Assembly: GCA_947683425.1 (NCBI GenBank)
Contig: CANTUQ010000309.1
Span: 62,001 to 126,000 of the forward strand
Direction of reading: 5' to 3'
Length of the DNA: 64,000 nucleotides
Origin: Excoecaria cochinchinensis
Lineage: Eukaryota > Streptophyta > Magnoliopsida > Malpighiales > Euphorbiaceae
The position numbers and the translations under genes were made by a program. Below the pieces are notes generated by a model that saw nothing but the letters and a program-made list of their open reading frames with translations, was not told the origin of the DNA and searched no databases. This document shows, piece after piece, positions 50,472 to 62,839 of the stretch (positions are counted from its first letter, which is position 1; the number at the start of each line of letters is the position of its first letter).

Positions 50472-50823
50472 TCAGGAAAACTCGATCGGAATAGCTACTG
50501 GAAGCTTGCCGGTCACAACGCATCGAGAATTGGCTTCGCCGGAATCCGACGAATTTTTACGGATTTTCCTAGGGGTACCACTAGGGAAAATCACCAAAAT
50601 CGAGAAATCATAAATAGTGGTGAAATTTTGGATCCGAGCCAAATAATTCAAGAAAACTCGATCGGAATAGCTACTGGAAGCTTGCCGGTCCCAACGCATC
50701 GAGAATTGGATTCGCCGGAATCCGACGAATTTTTACGGATTTCCCTAGGGGTACCACTAGGGAAAATCACCAAAATCAAGAAATCGTAAAAAGTGGTGAA
50801 ATTTCGGATCCGAGCCCAATAAT
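50472..50823 (+). repeat. Linker monomers ahead of the 6-mer array
   Basis: Two type A monomers with TTTTGGATCC near 50,627 and GGTCCCAACG near 50,687. They match the 20-mer distal part at 26,823-27,174. AAAATCAAGAAATCG near 50,773 is private. Confidence 0.75.
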
Positions 50824-51856
50824 TCAGGAAAACTCGATCGGAATAGCTACTGGAAGCTTGCCGGTCACAACGCATCGAGAATTGACTTCGCCGGAATCCG
50901 ACAAATTTTTACGGATTTCCCTAGCGGTACCACTAGGAAAAATCACCAAAATGGAGAAATCGTAAAAAGTGGTGAAATTTCGGATCCTAGCCCAATAATT
51001 CAGGAAAACTCGATCGGAATAGCTACTGGAAGCTTGCCGGTCACAACGCATCGAGAATTGGCTTCGCCGGAATCCGACGAATTTTTACGGATTTCCCTAG
51101 GGGTACCACTAGGGAAAATCACCAAAATCGAGAAAAGTGGTGAAATTTCGAATCCGAGCCCAATAATTCAGGAAAACTCGATCGAAATAGCTACTGGAAG
51201 CTTGCCGGTCACAATGCATCGAGAATTGGCTTCGCCGGAATCCGACGAATTTTTACGGATTTTCCTAGGGGTACCACTAGGGAAAATCACCAAAATCGAG
51301 AAATCATAAAAAGTGGTGAAATTTCGGATCCGAGCCAAATAATTCAAGAAAACTCGATCGGAATAGCTACTGGAAGCTTGCCGGTCATAACGCATCGAGA
51401 ATTGGGTTCGCCGGAATCCGACGAATTTTTACGGATTTCCCTAGGGGTACCACTAGGGAAAATCACCAAAATCGAGAAATCGTAAAAAGTGGTGAAATTT
51501 CGGATCCGAGCCCAATAATTCAGGAAAACTCGATCGGAATAGCTACTGGAAGCTTGCCGGTCACAACGCATCGAGAATTGGAATCCGACGAATTTTTACG
51601 GATTTCCCTAGGGGTACCACTAGGGAAAATCACCAAAATCGAGAAATCGTAAAAAGTGGTGAAATTTCGGATCCGAGCCCAATAATTCAGGAAAACTCGA
51701 TCGGAATAGCTACTGGAAGCTTGCCGGGTCACAACGCATCGAGAATTGGAATCCGACGAATTTTTTACGGATTTCCCTAGGGGGTACCACTAGGGAAAAT
51801 CACCAAAATCGAGAAATCGTAAAAAGTGGTGAAATTTCGGATCCGAGCCCAATAAT
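50824..51856 (+). repeat. 6-mer HOR, copy 1 (1,033 bp)
   Basis: From the landmark at 50,824 the lengths are 176,168,176,176,167,170. The last is a B monomer with three one-base gains (CCGGGTC, GAATTTTTTACGG, AGGGGGTACC near 51,725-51,784). The pattern equals the 6-mer part of the 18-mer at 12,381-13,410. GGATCCTAGCCC near 50,985 and CACAATGCATCG near 51,212 are private. Confidence 0.85.
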
Positions 51857-52877
51857 TCAGGAAAACTCGATCGGAATAGCTACTGGAAGCTTGCCGGTCA
51901 CAACGCATCGAGAATTGACTTCGCCGGAATCCGACAAATTTTTACGGATTTCCCTAGCGGTACCACTAGGAAAAATCACCAAAATGGAGAAATCGTAAAA
52001 AGTGGTGAAATTTCGGATCCGAGCCCAATAATTCAGGAAAACTCGATCGGAATAGCTACTGGAAGCTTGCCGGTCACAACGCATCGAGAATTGGAATCCG
52101 ACGAATTTTTACGGATTTCCCTAGGGGTACCACTAGGGAAAATCACCAAAATCGAGAAAAGTGGTGAAATTTCGAATCCGAGCCCAATAATTCAGGAAAA
52201 CTCGATCGGAATAGCTACTGGAAGCTTGCCGGTCACAACGCATCGAGAATTGGCTTCGCCGGAATCCGACGAATTTTTACGGATTTTCCTAGGGGTACCA
52301 CTAGGGAAAATCACCAAAATCGAGAAATCATAAAAAGTGGTGAAATTTCGGATCCGAGCCAAATAATTCAAGAAAACTCGATCGGAATAGCTACTGGAAG
52401 CTTGCCGGTCATAACGCATCGAGAATTGGGTTCGCCGGAATCCGACGATTTTTTACGGATTTCCCTAGGGGGTACCACTAGGGAAAATCACCAAAATCGA
52501 GAAATCGTAAAAAGTGGTGAAATTTCGGATCCGAGCCCAATAATTCAGGAAAACTCGATCGGAATAGCTACTGGAAGCTTGCCGGTCACAACGCATCGAG
52601 AATTGGAATCCGACGAATTTTTACGGATTTCCCTAGGGGTACCACTAGGGAAAATCACCAAAATCGAGAAATCGTAAAAAGTGGTGAAATTTCGGATCCG
52701 AGCCCAATAATTCAGGAAAACTCGATCGAATAGCTACTGGAAGCTTGCCGGTCACAACGCATCGAGAATTGGAATCCGACGAATTTTTACGGATTTCCCT
52801 AGGGGTACCACTAGGGAAAATCACCAAAATCGAGAAATCGTAAAAGTGGTGAAATTTCGGATCCGGAGCCCAATAAT
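51857..52877 (+). repeat. 6-mer HOR, copy 2 (1,021 bp) with a type D monomer
   Basis: Same order as copy 1 but the second monomer is the 159 bp type D in place of the 168 bp type C. Small indels near 52,471, 52,729, 52,845 and 52,865 account for the rest of the length. Sharing of type D with copy 3 shows the recombinant monomer was amplified as part of the unit. Confidence 0.85.
52033..52191 (+). repeat. Type D recombinant monomer (159 bp), example 3
   Basis: Clean double-deletion monomer in the second 6-mer copy. The plus-strand frame through it runs 88 codons, three fewer than across a type C monomer, matching loss of the 9 bp block. Confidence 0.85.
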
Positions 52878-53897
52878 TCAGGAAAACTCGATCGGAATAG
52901 CTACTGGAAGCTTGCCGGGTCACAACGCATCGAGAATTGACTTCGCCGGAATCCGACAAATTTTTACGGATTTCCCTAGCGGTACCACTAGGAAAAATCA
53001 CCAAAATGGAGAAATCGTAAAAAGTGGTGAAATTTCGGATCCGAGCCCAATAATTCAGGAAAACTCGATCGGAATAGCTACTGGAAGCTTGCCGGTCACA
53101 ACGCATCGAGAATTGGAATCCGACGAATTTTTACGGATTTCCTAGGGGTACCACTAGGGAAAATCACCAAAATCGAGAAAAGTGGTGAAATTTCGAATCC
53201 GAGCCCAATAATTCAGGAAAACTCGATCGGAATAGCTACTGGAAGCTTGCCGGTCACAACGCATCGAGAATTGGCTTCGCCGGAATCCGACGAATTTTTA
53301 CGGATTTTCCTAGGGGTACCACTAGGGAAAATCACCAAAATCGAGAAATCATAAAAAGTGGTGAAATTTCGGATCCGAGCCAAATAATTCAAGAAAACTC
53401 GATCGGAATAGCTACTGGAAGCTTGCCGGTCATAACGCATCGAGAATTGGGTTCGCCGGAATCCGACGAATTTTTACGGATTTCCCTAGGGGTACCACTA
53501 GGGAAAATCACCAAAATCGAGAAATCGTAAAAAGTGGTGAAATTTCGGATCCGAGCCCAATAATTCAGGAAAACTCGATCGGAATAGCTACTGGAAGCTT
53601 GCCGGTCACAACGCATCGAGAATTGGAATCCGACGAATTTTTACGGATTTCCCTAGGGGTACCACTAGGGAAAATCACCAAAATCGAGAAATCGTAAAAA
53701 GTGGTGAAATTTCGGATCCGAGCCCAATAATTCAGGAAAACTCGATCGGAATAGCTACTGGAAGCTTGCCGGTCACAACGCATCGAGAATTGGAATCCGA
53801 CGAATTTTTACGGATTTCCCTAGGGGTACCACTAGGGAAAATCACCAAATCGAGAAATCGTAAAAAGTGGTGAAATTTCGGATCCGAGCCCAATAAT
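52878..53897 (+). repeat. 6-mer HOR, copy 3 (1,020 bp) with a type D monomer
   Basis: Landmark monomer (177 bp with CCGGGTC near 52,915), then a type D monomer, then A, A, B, B. The final B lacks one A (CCAAATCG near 53,847). It is the closest relative of copy 2. Confidence 0.85.
53055..53212 (+). repeat. Type D recombinant monomer (158 bp), example 4
   Basis: Same double deletion as at 52,033, with one further base lost in GGATTTCCTAGG near 53,140. It holds the same position after the landmark monomer. Confidence 0.8.
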
Positions 53898-56652
53898 TCA
53901 GGAAAACTCGATCGGAATAGCTACTGGAAGCTTGCCGGTCACAACGCATCGAGAATTGACTTCGCCGGAATCCGACAAATTTTTACGGATTTCCCTAGCG
54001 GTACCACTAGGAAAAATCACCAAAATGGAGAAATCGTAAAAAGTGGTGAAATTTCGGATCCGAGCCCAATAATTCAGGAAAACTCGATCGGAATAGCTAC
54101 TGGAAGCTTGCCGGTCACAACGCATCGAGAATTGGCTTCGCCGGAATCCGACGAATTTTTACGGATTTCCCTAGGGGTACCACTAGGGAAAATCACCAAA
54201 ATCGAGAAAAGTGGTGAAATTTCGAATCCGAGCCAATAATTCAGGAAAACTCGATCGGAATAGCTATTGGAAGCTTGCCGGTCACAACGCATCGAGAATT
54301 GGCTTCGCCGGAATCCGACGAATTTTTACGGATTTCCCTAGGGGTACCACTAGGGAAAATCACGAAAATCGAGAAATCGTAAAAAGTGGTGAAATTCGGA
54401 TCCGAGCCAAATAATTCAGGAAAACTCGATCGGAATAGCTACTAGAAGCTTGCCGGTCACAACGCATCGAGAATTGGGTTCGCCGGAATCCGACGAATTT
54501 TTACGGATTTCCCTAGGGGTACCACTAGGGAAAATCACCAAAATCAAGAAAAGTGGTGAAATTTCGAATCCGAGCCAATAATTCAGGAAAACTCGATCGG
54601 AATAGCTACTGGAAGCTTGCCGGTCACAACGCATCGAGAATTGGCTTCGCCGGAATCCGACGAATTTTTACGGATTTTCCTAGGGGTACCACTAGGGAAA
54701 ATCACCAAAATCGAGAAATCATAAATAATGGTGAAATTTCGGATCCGAGCCAAATAATTCAAGAAAACTCGATCGGAATAGCTACTGGAAGCTTGCCGGG
54801 TCCAACGCATCGAGAATTGGGTTCGCCGGAATCCGACGAATTTTTACGGATTTCCCTAGGGGTACCACTAGGGAAAATCACCAAAATCGAGAAATCGTAA
54901 AAAGTGGTGAAATTTCAGATCCGAGCCCAATAATTTAGGAAAACTCGATCGGAATAGCTACTGGAAGCTTGCCGGTCACAATGCATCGAGAATTGGAATC
55001 CGACGAATTTTTACGGATTTCCCTAAGGGTACCACTAGGGAAAATCACCAAAATCGAGAAATCGTAAAAAGTGGTGAAATTTCGGATCCGAGCCCAATAA
55101 TTCAGGAAAACTCGATCGGAATAGCTACTGGAAGCTTGCCGGTCACAACGCATCGAGAATTGGCTTCGCCGGAATCCGACGAATTTTTACGGATTTTCCT
55201 AGGGGGTACCACTAGGGAAAATCACCAAAATCGAGAAAAGTGGTGAAATTTCGAATCCGAGCCCAATAATTCAGGAAAACTCGATCGGAATAGCTACTGG
55301 AAGCTTGCCGGTCACAACGCAACGAGAATTGGCTTCGCCGGAATCCGACGAATTTTTACGGATTTTCCTAGGGGTACCACTAGGGAAAATCACCAAAATC
55401 GAGAAATCATAAATAGTGGTGAAATTTTGGATCCGAGCCAAATAATTCAAGAAAACTCGATCGGAATAGCTACTGGAAGCTTGCCGGTCCCAACGCATCG
55501 AGAATTGGATTAGCCGGAATCCGACGAATTTTTACGGATTTCCCTAGGGGTACCACTAGGGAAAATTACCAAAATCGAGAAATCGTAAAAAGTGGTGAAA
55601 TTTCGGATCCGAGCCCAATAATTCAGGAAAACTCGATCGGAATAGCTACTGGAAGCTTGCCGGTCACAACGCATCGAGAATTGACTTCGCCGGAATCCGA
55701 CAAATTTTTACGGATTTCCCTAGCGGTACCACTAGGAAAAATCACCAAAATGGAGAAATCGTAAAAAGTGGTGAAATTTCGGATCCGAGCCCAATAATTC
55801 AGGAAAACTCGATCGGAATAGCTACTGGAAGCTTGCCGGTCACAACGCATCGAGAATTGGCTTCGCCGGAATCCGACGAATTTTTACGGATTTTCCTAGG
55901 GGTACCACTAGGGAAAATCACCAAAATCGAGAAATCATAAAAAGTGGTGAAATTTCGGATCCGAGCCAAATAATTCAAGAAAACTCGATCGGAATAGCTA
56001 CTGGAAGCTTGCCGGTCATAACGCATCGAGAATTGGGTTCGCCGGAATCCGACGAATTTTTACGGATTTCCCTAGGGGTACCACTAGGTAAAATCACCAA
56101 AATCGAGAAATCGTAAAAAGTGGTGAAATTTCGGATCCGAGCCCAATAATTCAGGAAAACTCGATCGGAATAGCTACTGGAAGCTTGCCGGTCACAACGC
56201 ATCGAGAATTGGAATCCGACGAATTTTTACGGATTTCCCTAGGGGTACCACTAGGGAAAATCACCAAAATCAAGAAATCGTAAAAAGTGGTGAAATTTCG
56301 GATCCGAGCCCATAATTCAGGAAAACTCGATCGGAATAGCTACTGGAAGCTTGCCGGTCACAACGCATCGAGAATTGGAATCCGACGAATTTTTACGGAT
56401 TTCCCTAGGGGTTACCACTAGGGAAAATCACCAAAATCGAGAAATCGTAAAAAGTGGTGAAATTTTCGGATCCGAGCCCAATAATTCAGGAAAACTCGAT
56501 CGGAATAGCTACTGGAAGCTTGCCGGTCACAACGCATCGAGAATTGGAATCCGACGAATTTTTACGGATTTCCCTAGGGGTACCACTAGGGAAAATCACC
56601 AAAATCGAGAAATCGTAAAAAGTGGTGAAATTTCGGATCCGAGCCCAATAAT
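53898..56652 (+). repeat. Mixed segment with landmarks at 53,898 and 55,623
   Basis: About 16 monomers without a clear internal period. It contains AAAATCAAGAAAAG near 54,540 and CTACTAGAAGC near 54,441, otherwise typical of the 20-mer and 9-mer units, TTTTGGATCC near 55,425, and CGGTCATAACG near 56,016. The landmark at 55,623 is followed directly by a GATTTTCCTAGG monomer, skipping the usual C monomer. Scattered one-base indels (GAGCCAATAATT near 54,231 and 54,573; CCGGGTCC near 54,797; GGGGTTACC near 56,409) continue the low-fidelity signature. Confidence 0.7.
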
Positions 56653-58719
56653 TCAGGAAAACTCGATCGGAATAGCTATTGGAAGCTTGCCGGTCACAAC
56701 GCATCGAGAATTGACTTCGCCGGAATCCGACAAATTTTTACGGATTTCCCTAGCGGTACCACTAGGAAAAATCACCAAAATGGAGAAATCGTAAAAAGTG
56801 GTGAAATTTCGGATTCGAGCCCAATAATTCAGGAAAACTCGATCGGAATAGCTACTGGAAGCTTGCCGGTCACAACGCATCGAGAATTGGCTTCGCCGGA
56901 ATCCGACGAATTTTTACGGATTTCCCTAGGGGTACCACTAGGGAAAATCACCAAAATCGAGAAAAGTGGTGAAATTTCGAATCCGAGCCCAATAATTCAG
57001 GAAAACTCGATCGGAATAGCTATTGGAAGCTTGCCGGTCACAACGCATCGAGAATTGGCTTCGCCGGAATCCGACGAATTTTTACGGATTTCCCTAGGGG
57101 TACCACTAGGAAAAATCACGAAAATCGAGAAATCGTAAAAAGTGGTGAAATTTCGGATCCGAGCCAAATAATTCAGGAAAACTCAATCGGAATAGCTACT
57201 GGAAGCTTGCCGGTCACAACGCATCGAGAATTGGGTTCGCCGGAATCCGACGAATTTTTACGGATTTCCCTAGGGGTACCACTAGGGAAAATCACCAAAA
57301 TCGAGGAAAAGTGTTGAAATTTCGAATCCGAGCCCAATAATTCAGGAAAACTCGATCGGAATAGCTACTGGAAGCTTGCCGGTCACAACGCATCGAGAAT
57401 TGGCTTCGCCGGAATCCGACGAATTTTTACGGATTTTCCTAGGGGTACCACTAGGGAAAATCACCTAAATCGAGAAATCATAAATAGTGGTGAAATTTCG
57501 GATCCGAGCCAAATAATTCAAGAAAACTCGATCGGAATAGCTACTGAAGCTTGCCGGTCCCAACGCATCGAGAATTGGGTTCGCCGGAATCCGACGAATT
57601 TTTACGGATTTCCCTAGGGGGTACCACTAGGGAAAATCACCAAAATCGAGAAATCGTAAAAAGTGGTGAAATTTCGGATCCGAGCCCAATAATTCAGGAA
57701 AACTCGATCGGAATAGCTACTGGAAGCTTGCCGGTCACAACGCATCGAGAATTGGAATCCGACGAATTTTTACGGATTTCCCTAGGGGTACCACTAGGGA
57801 AAATCACCCAAAATCGAGAAATCGTAAAAAGTGGTGAAATTTCGGATCCGAGCCCAATAATTCAGGAAAACTCGATCGGAATAGCTACTGGAAGCTTGCC
57901 GGTCACAACGCATCGAGAATTGGCTTCGCCGGGAATCCGACGAATTTTTACGGATTTCCCTAGGGGTACCACTAGGGAAAATCACCAAAATCGAGAAAAG
58001 TGGTGAAATTTCGAATCCGAGCCCAATAATTAAGGAAAACTCGATCGGAATAGCTACTGGAAGCTTGCCGGTCACAACGCATCGAGAATTGGCTTCGCCA
58101 GAATCCGACGAATTTTTACGGATTTTCCTAGGGGTACCACTAGGGAAAATCACCAAAATCGAGAAATCATAAAAAGTGGTGAAATTTCGGATCCGAGCCA
58201 AATAATTCAAGAAAACTCGATCGGAATAGCTACTGGAAGCTTGTCGGTCACAACGCATCGAGAATTGGGTTCGCCGGAATCCGACGAATTTTTACGGATT
58301 TCCCCTAGGGGTACCACTAGGGAAAATCACCAAAATCGAGAAATCGTAAAAAGTGGTGAAATTTCGGATCCGAGCCCAATAATTCAGGACAACTCGATCG
58401 GAATAGCTACTGGAAGCTTGCCGGTCACAACGCATCGAGAATTGGAATCCGACGAATTTTTACGGATTTTCCTAGGGGTACCACTAGGGAAAAATCACCA
58501 AAATCGAGAATCGTAAAAAGTGGTGAAATTTCGGATCCGAGCTCACAATAATTCAGGAAAACTCGATCGGAATAGCTACTGGAAGCTTGCCGGTCACAAC
58601 GCATCGAGAATTGGAATCCGACGAATTTTTACGGATTTCCCTAGGGGTACCACTAGGGAAAATCACCAAAATCGAGAAATCGTAAAAAGTGGTGAAATTT
58701 CGGATCCGAGCCCAATAAT
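56653..58719 (+). repeat. 12-mer HOR (2,067 bp), copy 1
   Basis: From the landmark monomer the classes are A,C,A,C,A,A,B,C,A,A,B,B, the parent pattern. The length exceeds 2,061 bp through one-base gains (GAGGAAAAGTG near 57,303, CACCCAAAATC near 57,808, CCGGGAATCC near 57,930, TCCCCTAGG near 58,301) and GAGCTCACAATAAT near 58,540. This is the last unit with many private indels. Confidence 0.85.
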
Positions 58720-60779
58720 TCAGGAAAACTCGATCGGAATAGCTACTGGAAGCTTGCCGGTCACAACGCATCGAGAATTGACTTCGCCGGAATCCGACAA
58801 ATTTTTACGGATTTCCCTAGCGGTACCACTAGGAAAAATCACCAAAATGGAGAAATCGTAAAAAGTGGTGAAATTTCGGATCCGAGCCCAATAATTCAGG
58901 AAAACTCGATCGGAATAGCTACTGGAAGCTTGCCGGTCACAACGCATCGAGAATTGGCTTCGCCGGAATCCGACGAATTTTTACGGATTTCCCTAGGGGT
59001 ACCACTAGGGAAAATCACCAAAATCGAGAAAAGTGGTGAAATTTCGAATCCGAGCCCAATAATTCAGGAAAACTCGATCGGAATAGCTATTGGAAGCTTG
59101 CCGGTCACAACGCATCGAGAATTGGCTTCGCCGGAATCCGACGAATTTTTACGGATTTCCCTAGGGGTACCACTAGGGAAAATCACGAAAATCGAGAAAT
59201 CGTAAAAAGTGGTGAAATTTCGGATCCGAGCCAAATAATTCAGGAAAACTCGATCGGAATAGCTACTGGAAGCTTGCCGGTCACAACGCATCGAGAATTG
59301 GGTTCGCCGGAATCCGACGAATTTTTACGGATTTTCCTAGGGGTACCACTAGGGAAAATCACCAAAATCGAGAAAAGTGGTGAAATTTCGAATCCGAGCC
59401 CAATAATTCAGGAAAACTCGATCGGAATAGCTACTGGAAGCTTGCCGGTCACAACGCATCGAGAATTGGCTTCGCCGGAATCCGACGAATTTTTACGGAT
59501 TTTCCTAGGGGTACCACTAGGGAAAATCACCAAAATCGAGAAATCATAAATAGTGGTGAAATTTCGGATCCGAGCCAAATAATTCAAGAAAACTCGATCG
59601 GAATAGCTACTGGAAGCTTGCCGGTCCCAACGCATCGAGAATTGGGTTCGCCGGAATCCGACGAATTTTTACGGATTTCCCTAGGGGTACCACTAGGGAA
59701 AATCACCAAAATCGAGAAATCGTAAAAAGTGGTGAAATTTCGGATCCGAGCCCAATAATTCAGGAAAACTCGATCGGAATAGCTACTGGAAGCTTGCCGG
59801 TCACAACGCATCGAGAATTGGAATCCGACGAATTTTTACGGATTTCCCTAGGGGTACCACTAGGGAAAATCACCAAAATCGAGAAATCGTAAAAAGTGGT
59901 GAAATTTCGGATCCGAGCCCAATAATTCAGGAAAACTCGATCGGAATAGCTACTGGAAGCTTGCCGGTCACAACGCATCGAGAATTGGCTTCGCCGGAAT
60001 CCGACGAATTTTTACGGATTTCCCTAGGGGTACCACTAGGGAAAATCACCAAAATCGAGAAAAGTGGTGAAATTTCGAATCCGAGCCCAATAATTCAGGA
60101 AAACTCGATCGGAATAGCTACTGGAAGCTTGCCGGTCACAACGCATCGAGAATTGGCTTCGCCGGAATCCGACGAATTTTTACGGATTTTCCTAGGGGTA
60201 CCACTAGGGAAAATCACCAAAATCGAGAAATCATAAAAAGTGGTGAAATTTCGGATCCGAGCCAAATAATTCAAGAAAACTCGATCGGAATAGCTACTGG
60301 AAGCTTGCCGGTCAGAACGCATCGAGAATTGGGTTCGCCGGAATCCGACGAATTTTTACGGATTTCCCTAGGGGTACCACTAGGGAAAATCACCAAAATC
60401 GAGAAATCGTAAAAAGTGGTGAAATTTCAGATCCGAGCCCAATAATTCAGGAAAACTCGATCGGAATAGCTACTGGAAGCTTGCCGGTCACAACGCATCG
60501 AGAATTGGAATCCGACGAATTTTTACGGATTTCCCTAGGGGTACCACTAGGGAAAATCACCAAAATCGAGAAATCGTAAAAAGTGGTGAAATTTCGGATC
60601 CGAGCCCAATAATTCAGGAAAACTCGATCGGAATAGCTACTGGAAGCTTGCCGGTCACAACGCATCGAGAATTGGAATCCGACGAATTTTTACGGATTTC
60701 CCTAGGGGTACCACTAGGGAAAATCACCAAATCGAGAAATCGTAAAAAGTGGTGAAATTTCGGATCCGAGCCCAATAAT
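58720..60779 (+). repeat. 12-mer HOR (2,060 bp), copy 2
   Basis: Lengths are 176,168,176,168,176,176,167,168,176,176,167,166. The class order is the same as in 10,320-12,380, about 48 kb away. A single A is missing in CCAAATCG near 60,729. GGTCAGAACG near 60,314 is private. Confidence 0.9.
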
Positions 60780-62839
60780 TCAGGAAACTCGATCGGAATA
60801 GCTACTGGAAGCTTGCCGGTCACAACGCATCGAGAATTGACTTCGCCGGAATCCGACAAATTTTTACGGATTTCCCTAGCGGTACCACTAGGAAAAATCA
60901 CCAAAATGGAGAAATCGTAAAAAGTGGTGAAATTTCGGATCCGAGCCCAATAATTCAGGAAAACTCGATCGGAATAGCTACTGGAAGCTTGCCGGTCACA
61001 ACGCATCGAGAATTGGCTTCGCCGGAATCCGACGAATTTTTACGGATTTCCCTAGGGGTACCACTAGGGAAAATCACCAAAATCGAGAAAAGTGGTGAAA
61101 TTTCGAATCCGAGCCCAATAATTCAGGAAAACTCGATCGGAATAGCTATTGGAAGCTTGCCGGTCACAACGCATCGAGAATTGGCTTCGCCGGAATCCGA
61201 CGAATTTTTACGGATTTCCCTAGGGGTACCACTAGGGAAAATCACGAAAATCGAGAAATCGTAAAAAGTGGTGAAATTTCGGATCCGAGCCAAATAATTC
61301 AGGAAAACTCGATCGGAATAGCTACTGGAAGCTTGCCGGTCACAACGCATCGAGAATTGGGTTCGCCGGAATCCGACGAATTTTTACGGATTTTCCTAGG
61401 GGTACCACTAGGGAAAATCACCAAAATCGAGAAAAGTGGTGAAATTTCGAATCCGAGCCCAATAATTCAGGAAAACTCGATCGGAATAGCTACTGGAAGC
61501 TTGCCGGTCACAACGCATCGAGAATTGGGTTCGCCGGAATCCGACGAATTTTTACGGATTTTCCTAGGGGTACCACTAGGGAAAATCACCAAAATCGAGA
61601 AATCATAAATAGTGGTGAAATTTCGGATCCGAGCCAAATAATTCAAGAAAACTCGATCGGAATAGCTACTGGAAGCTTGCCGGTCCCAACGCATCGAGAA
61701 TTGGGTTCGCCGGAATCCGACGAATTTTTACGGATTTCCCTAGGGGTACCACTAGGAAAAATCACCAAAATCGAGAAATCGTAAAAAGTGGTGAAATTTC
61801 GGATCCGAGCCCAATAATTCAGGAAAACTCGATCGGAATAGCTACTGGAAGCTTGCCGGTCACAACGCATCGAGAATTGGAATCCGACGAATTTTTACGG
61901 ATTTCCCTAGGGGTACCACTAGGGAAAATCACCAAAATCGAGAAATCGTAAAAAGTGGTGAAATTTCGGATCCGAGCCCAATAATTCAGGAAAACTCGAT
62001 CGGAATAGCTACTGGAAGCTTGCCGGTCACAACGCATCGAGAATTGGCTTCGCCGGAATCCGACGAATTTTTACGGATTTCCCTAGGGGTACCACTAGGG
62101 AAAATCACCAAAATCGAGAAAAGTGGTGAAATTTCGAATCCGAGCCCAATAATTCAGGAAAACTCGATCGGAATAGCTACTGGAAGCTTGCCGGTCACAA
62201 CGCATCGAGAATTGGCTTCGCCGGAATCCGACGAATTTTTACGGATTTTCCTAGGGGTACCACTAGGGAAAATCACCAAAATCGAGAAATCATAAAAAGT
62301 GGTGAAATTTCGGATCCGAGCCAAATAATTCAAGAAAACTCGATCGGAATAGCTACTGGAAGCTTGCCGGTCACAACGCATCGAGAATTGGGTTCGCCGG
62401 AATCCGACGAATTTTTACGGATTTCCCTAGGGGTACCACTAGGGAAAATCACCAAAATCGAGAAATCGTAAAAAGTGGTAAAATTTCGGATCCGAGCCCA
62501 ATAATTCAGGAAAACTCAATCGGAATAGCTACTGGAAGCTTGCCGGTCACAACGCATCGAGAATTTGAATCCGACGAATTTTTACGGATTTCCCTAGGGG
62601 TACCACTAGGGAAAATCACCAAAATCGAGAAATCGTAAAAAGTGGTGAAATTTTGGATCCGAGCACAATAATTCAGGAAAACTCGATCGGAATAGCTACT
62701 GGAAGCTTGCCGGTCACAACGCATCGAGAATTGGAATCCGACGAATTTTTACGGATTTCACTAGGGGTACCACTAGGGAAAATCACCAAAATCGAGAAAT
62801 CGTAAAAAGTGGTGAAATTTCGGACCCGAGCCCAATAAT
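60780..62839 (+). repeat. 12-mer HOR (2,060 bp), copy 3
   Basis: Every anchor repeats copy 2 at +2,059 or +2,060 bp. One A is missing in CAGGAAACTCG near 60,785. Private changes include GAATTTGAATCC near 62,564, GTGGTAAAATTTCGG near 62,477, GAGCACAATAAT near 62,663 and CGGACCCGAGC near 62,823. Confidence 0.9.
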
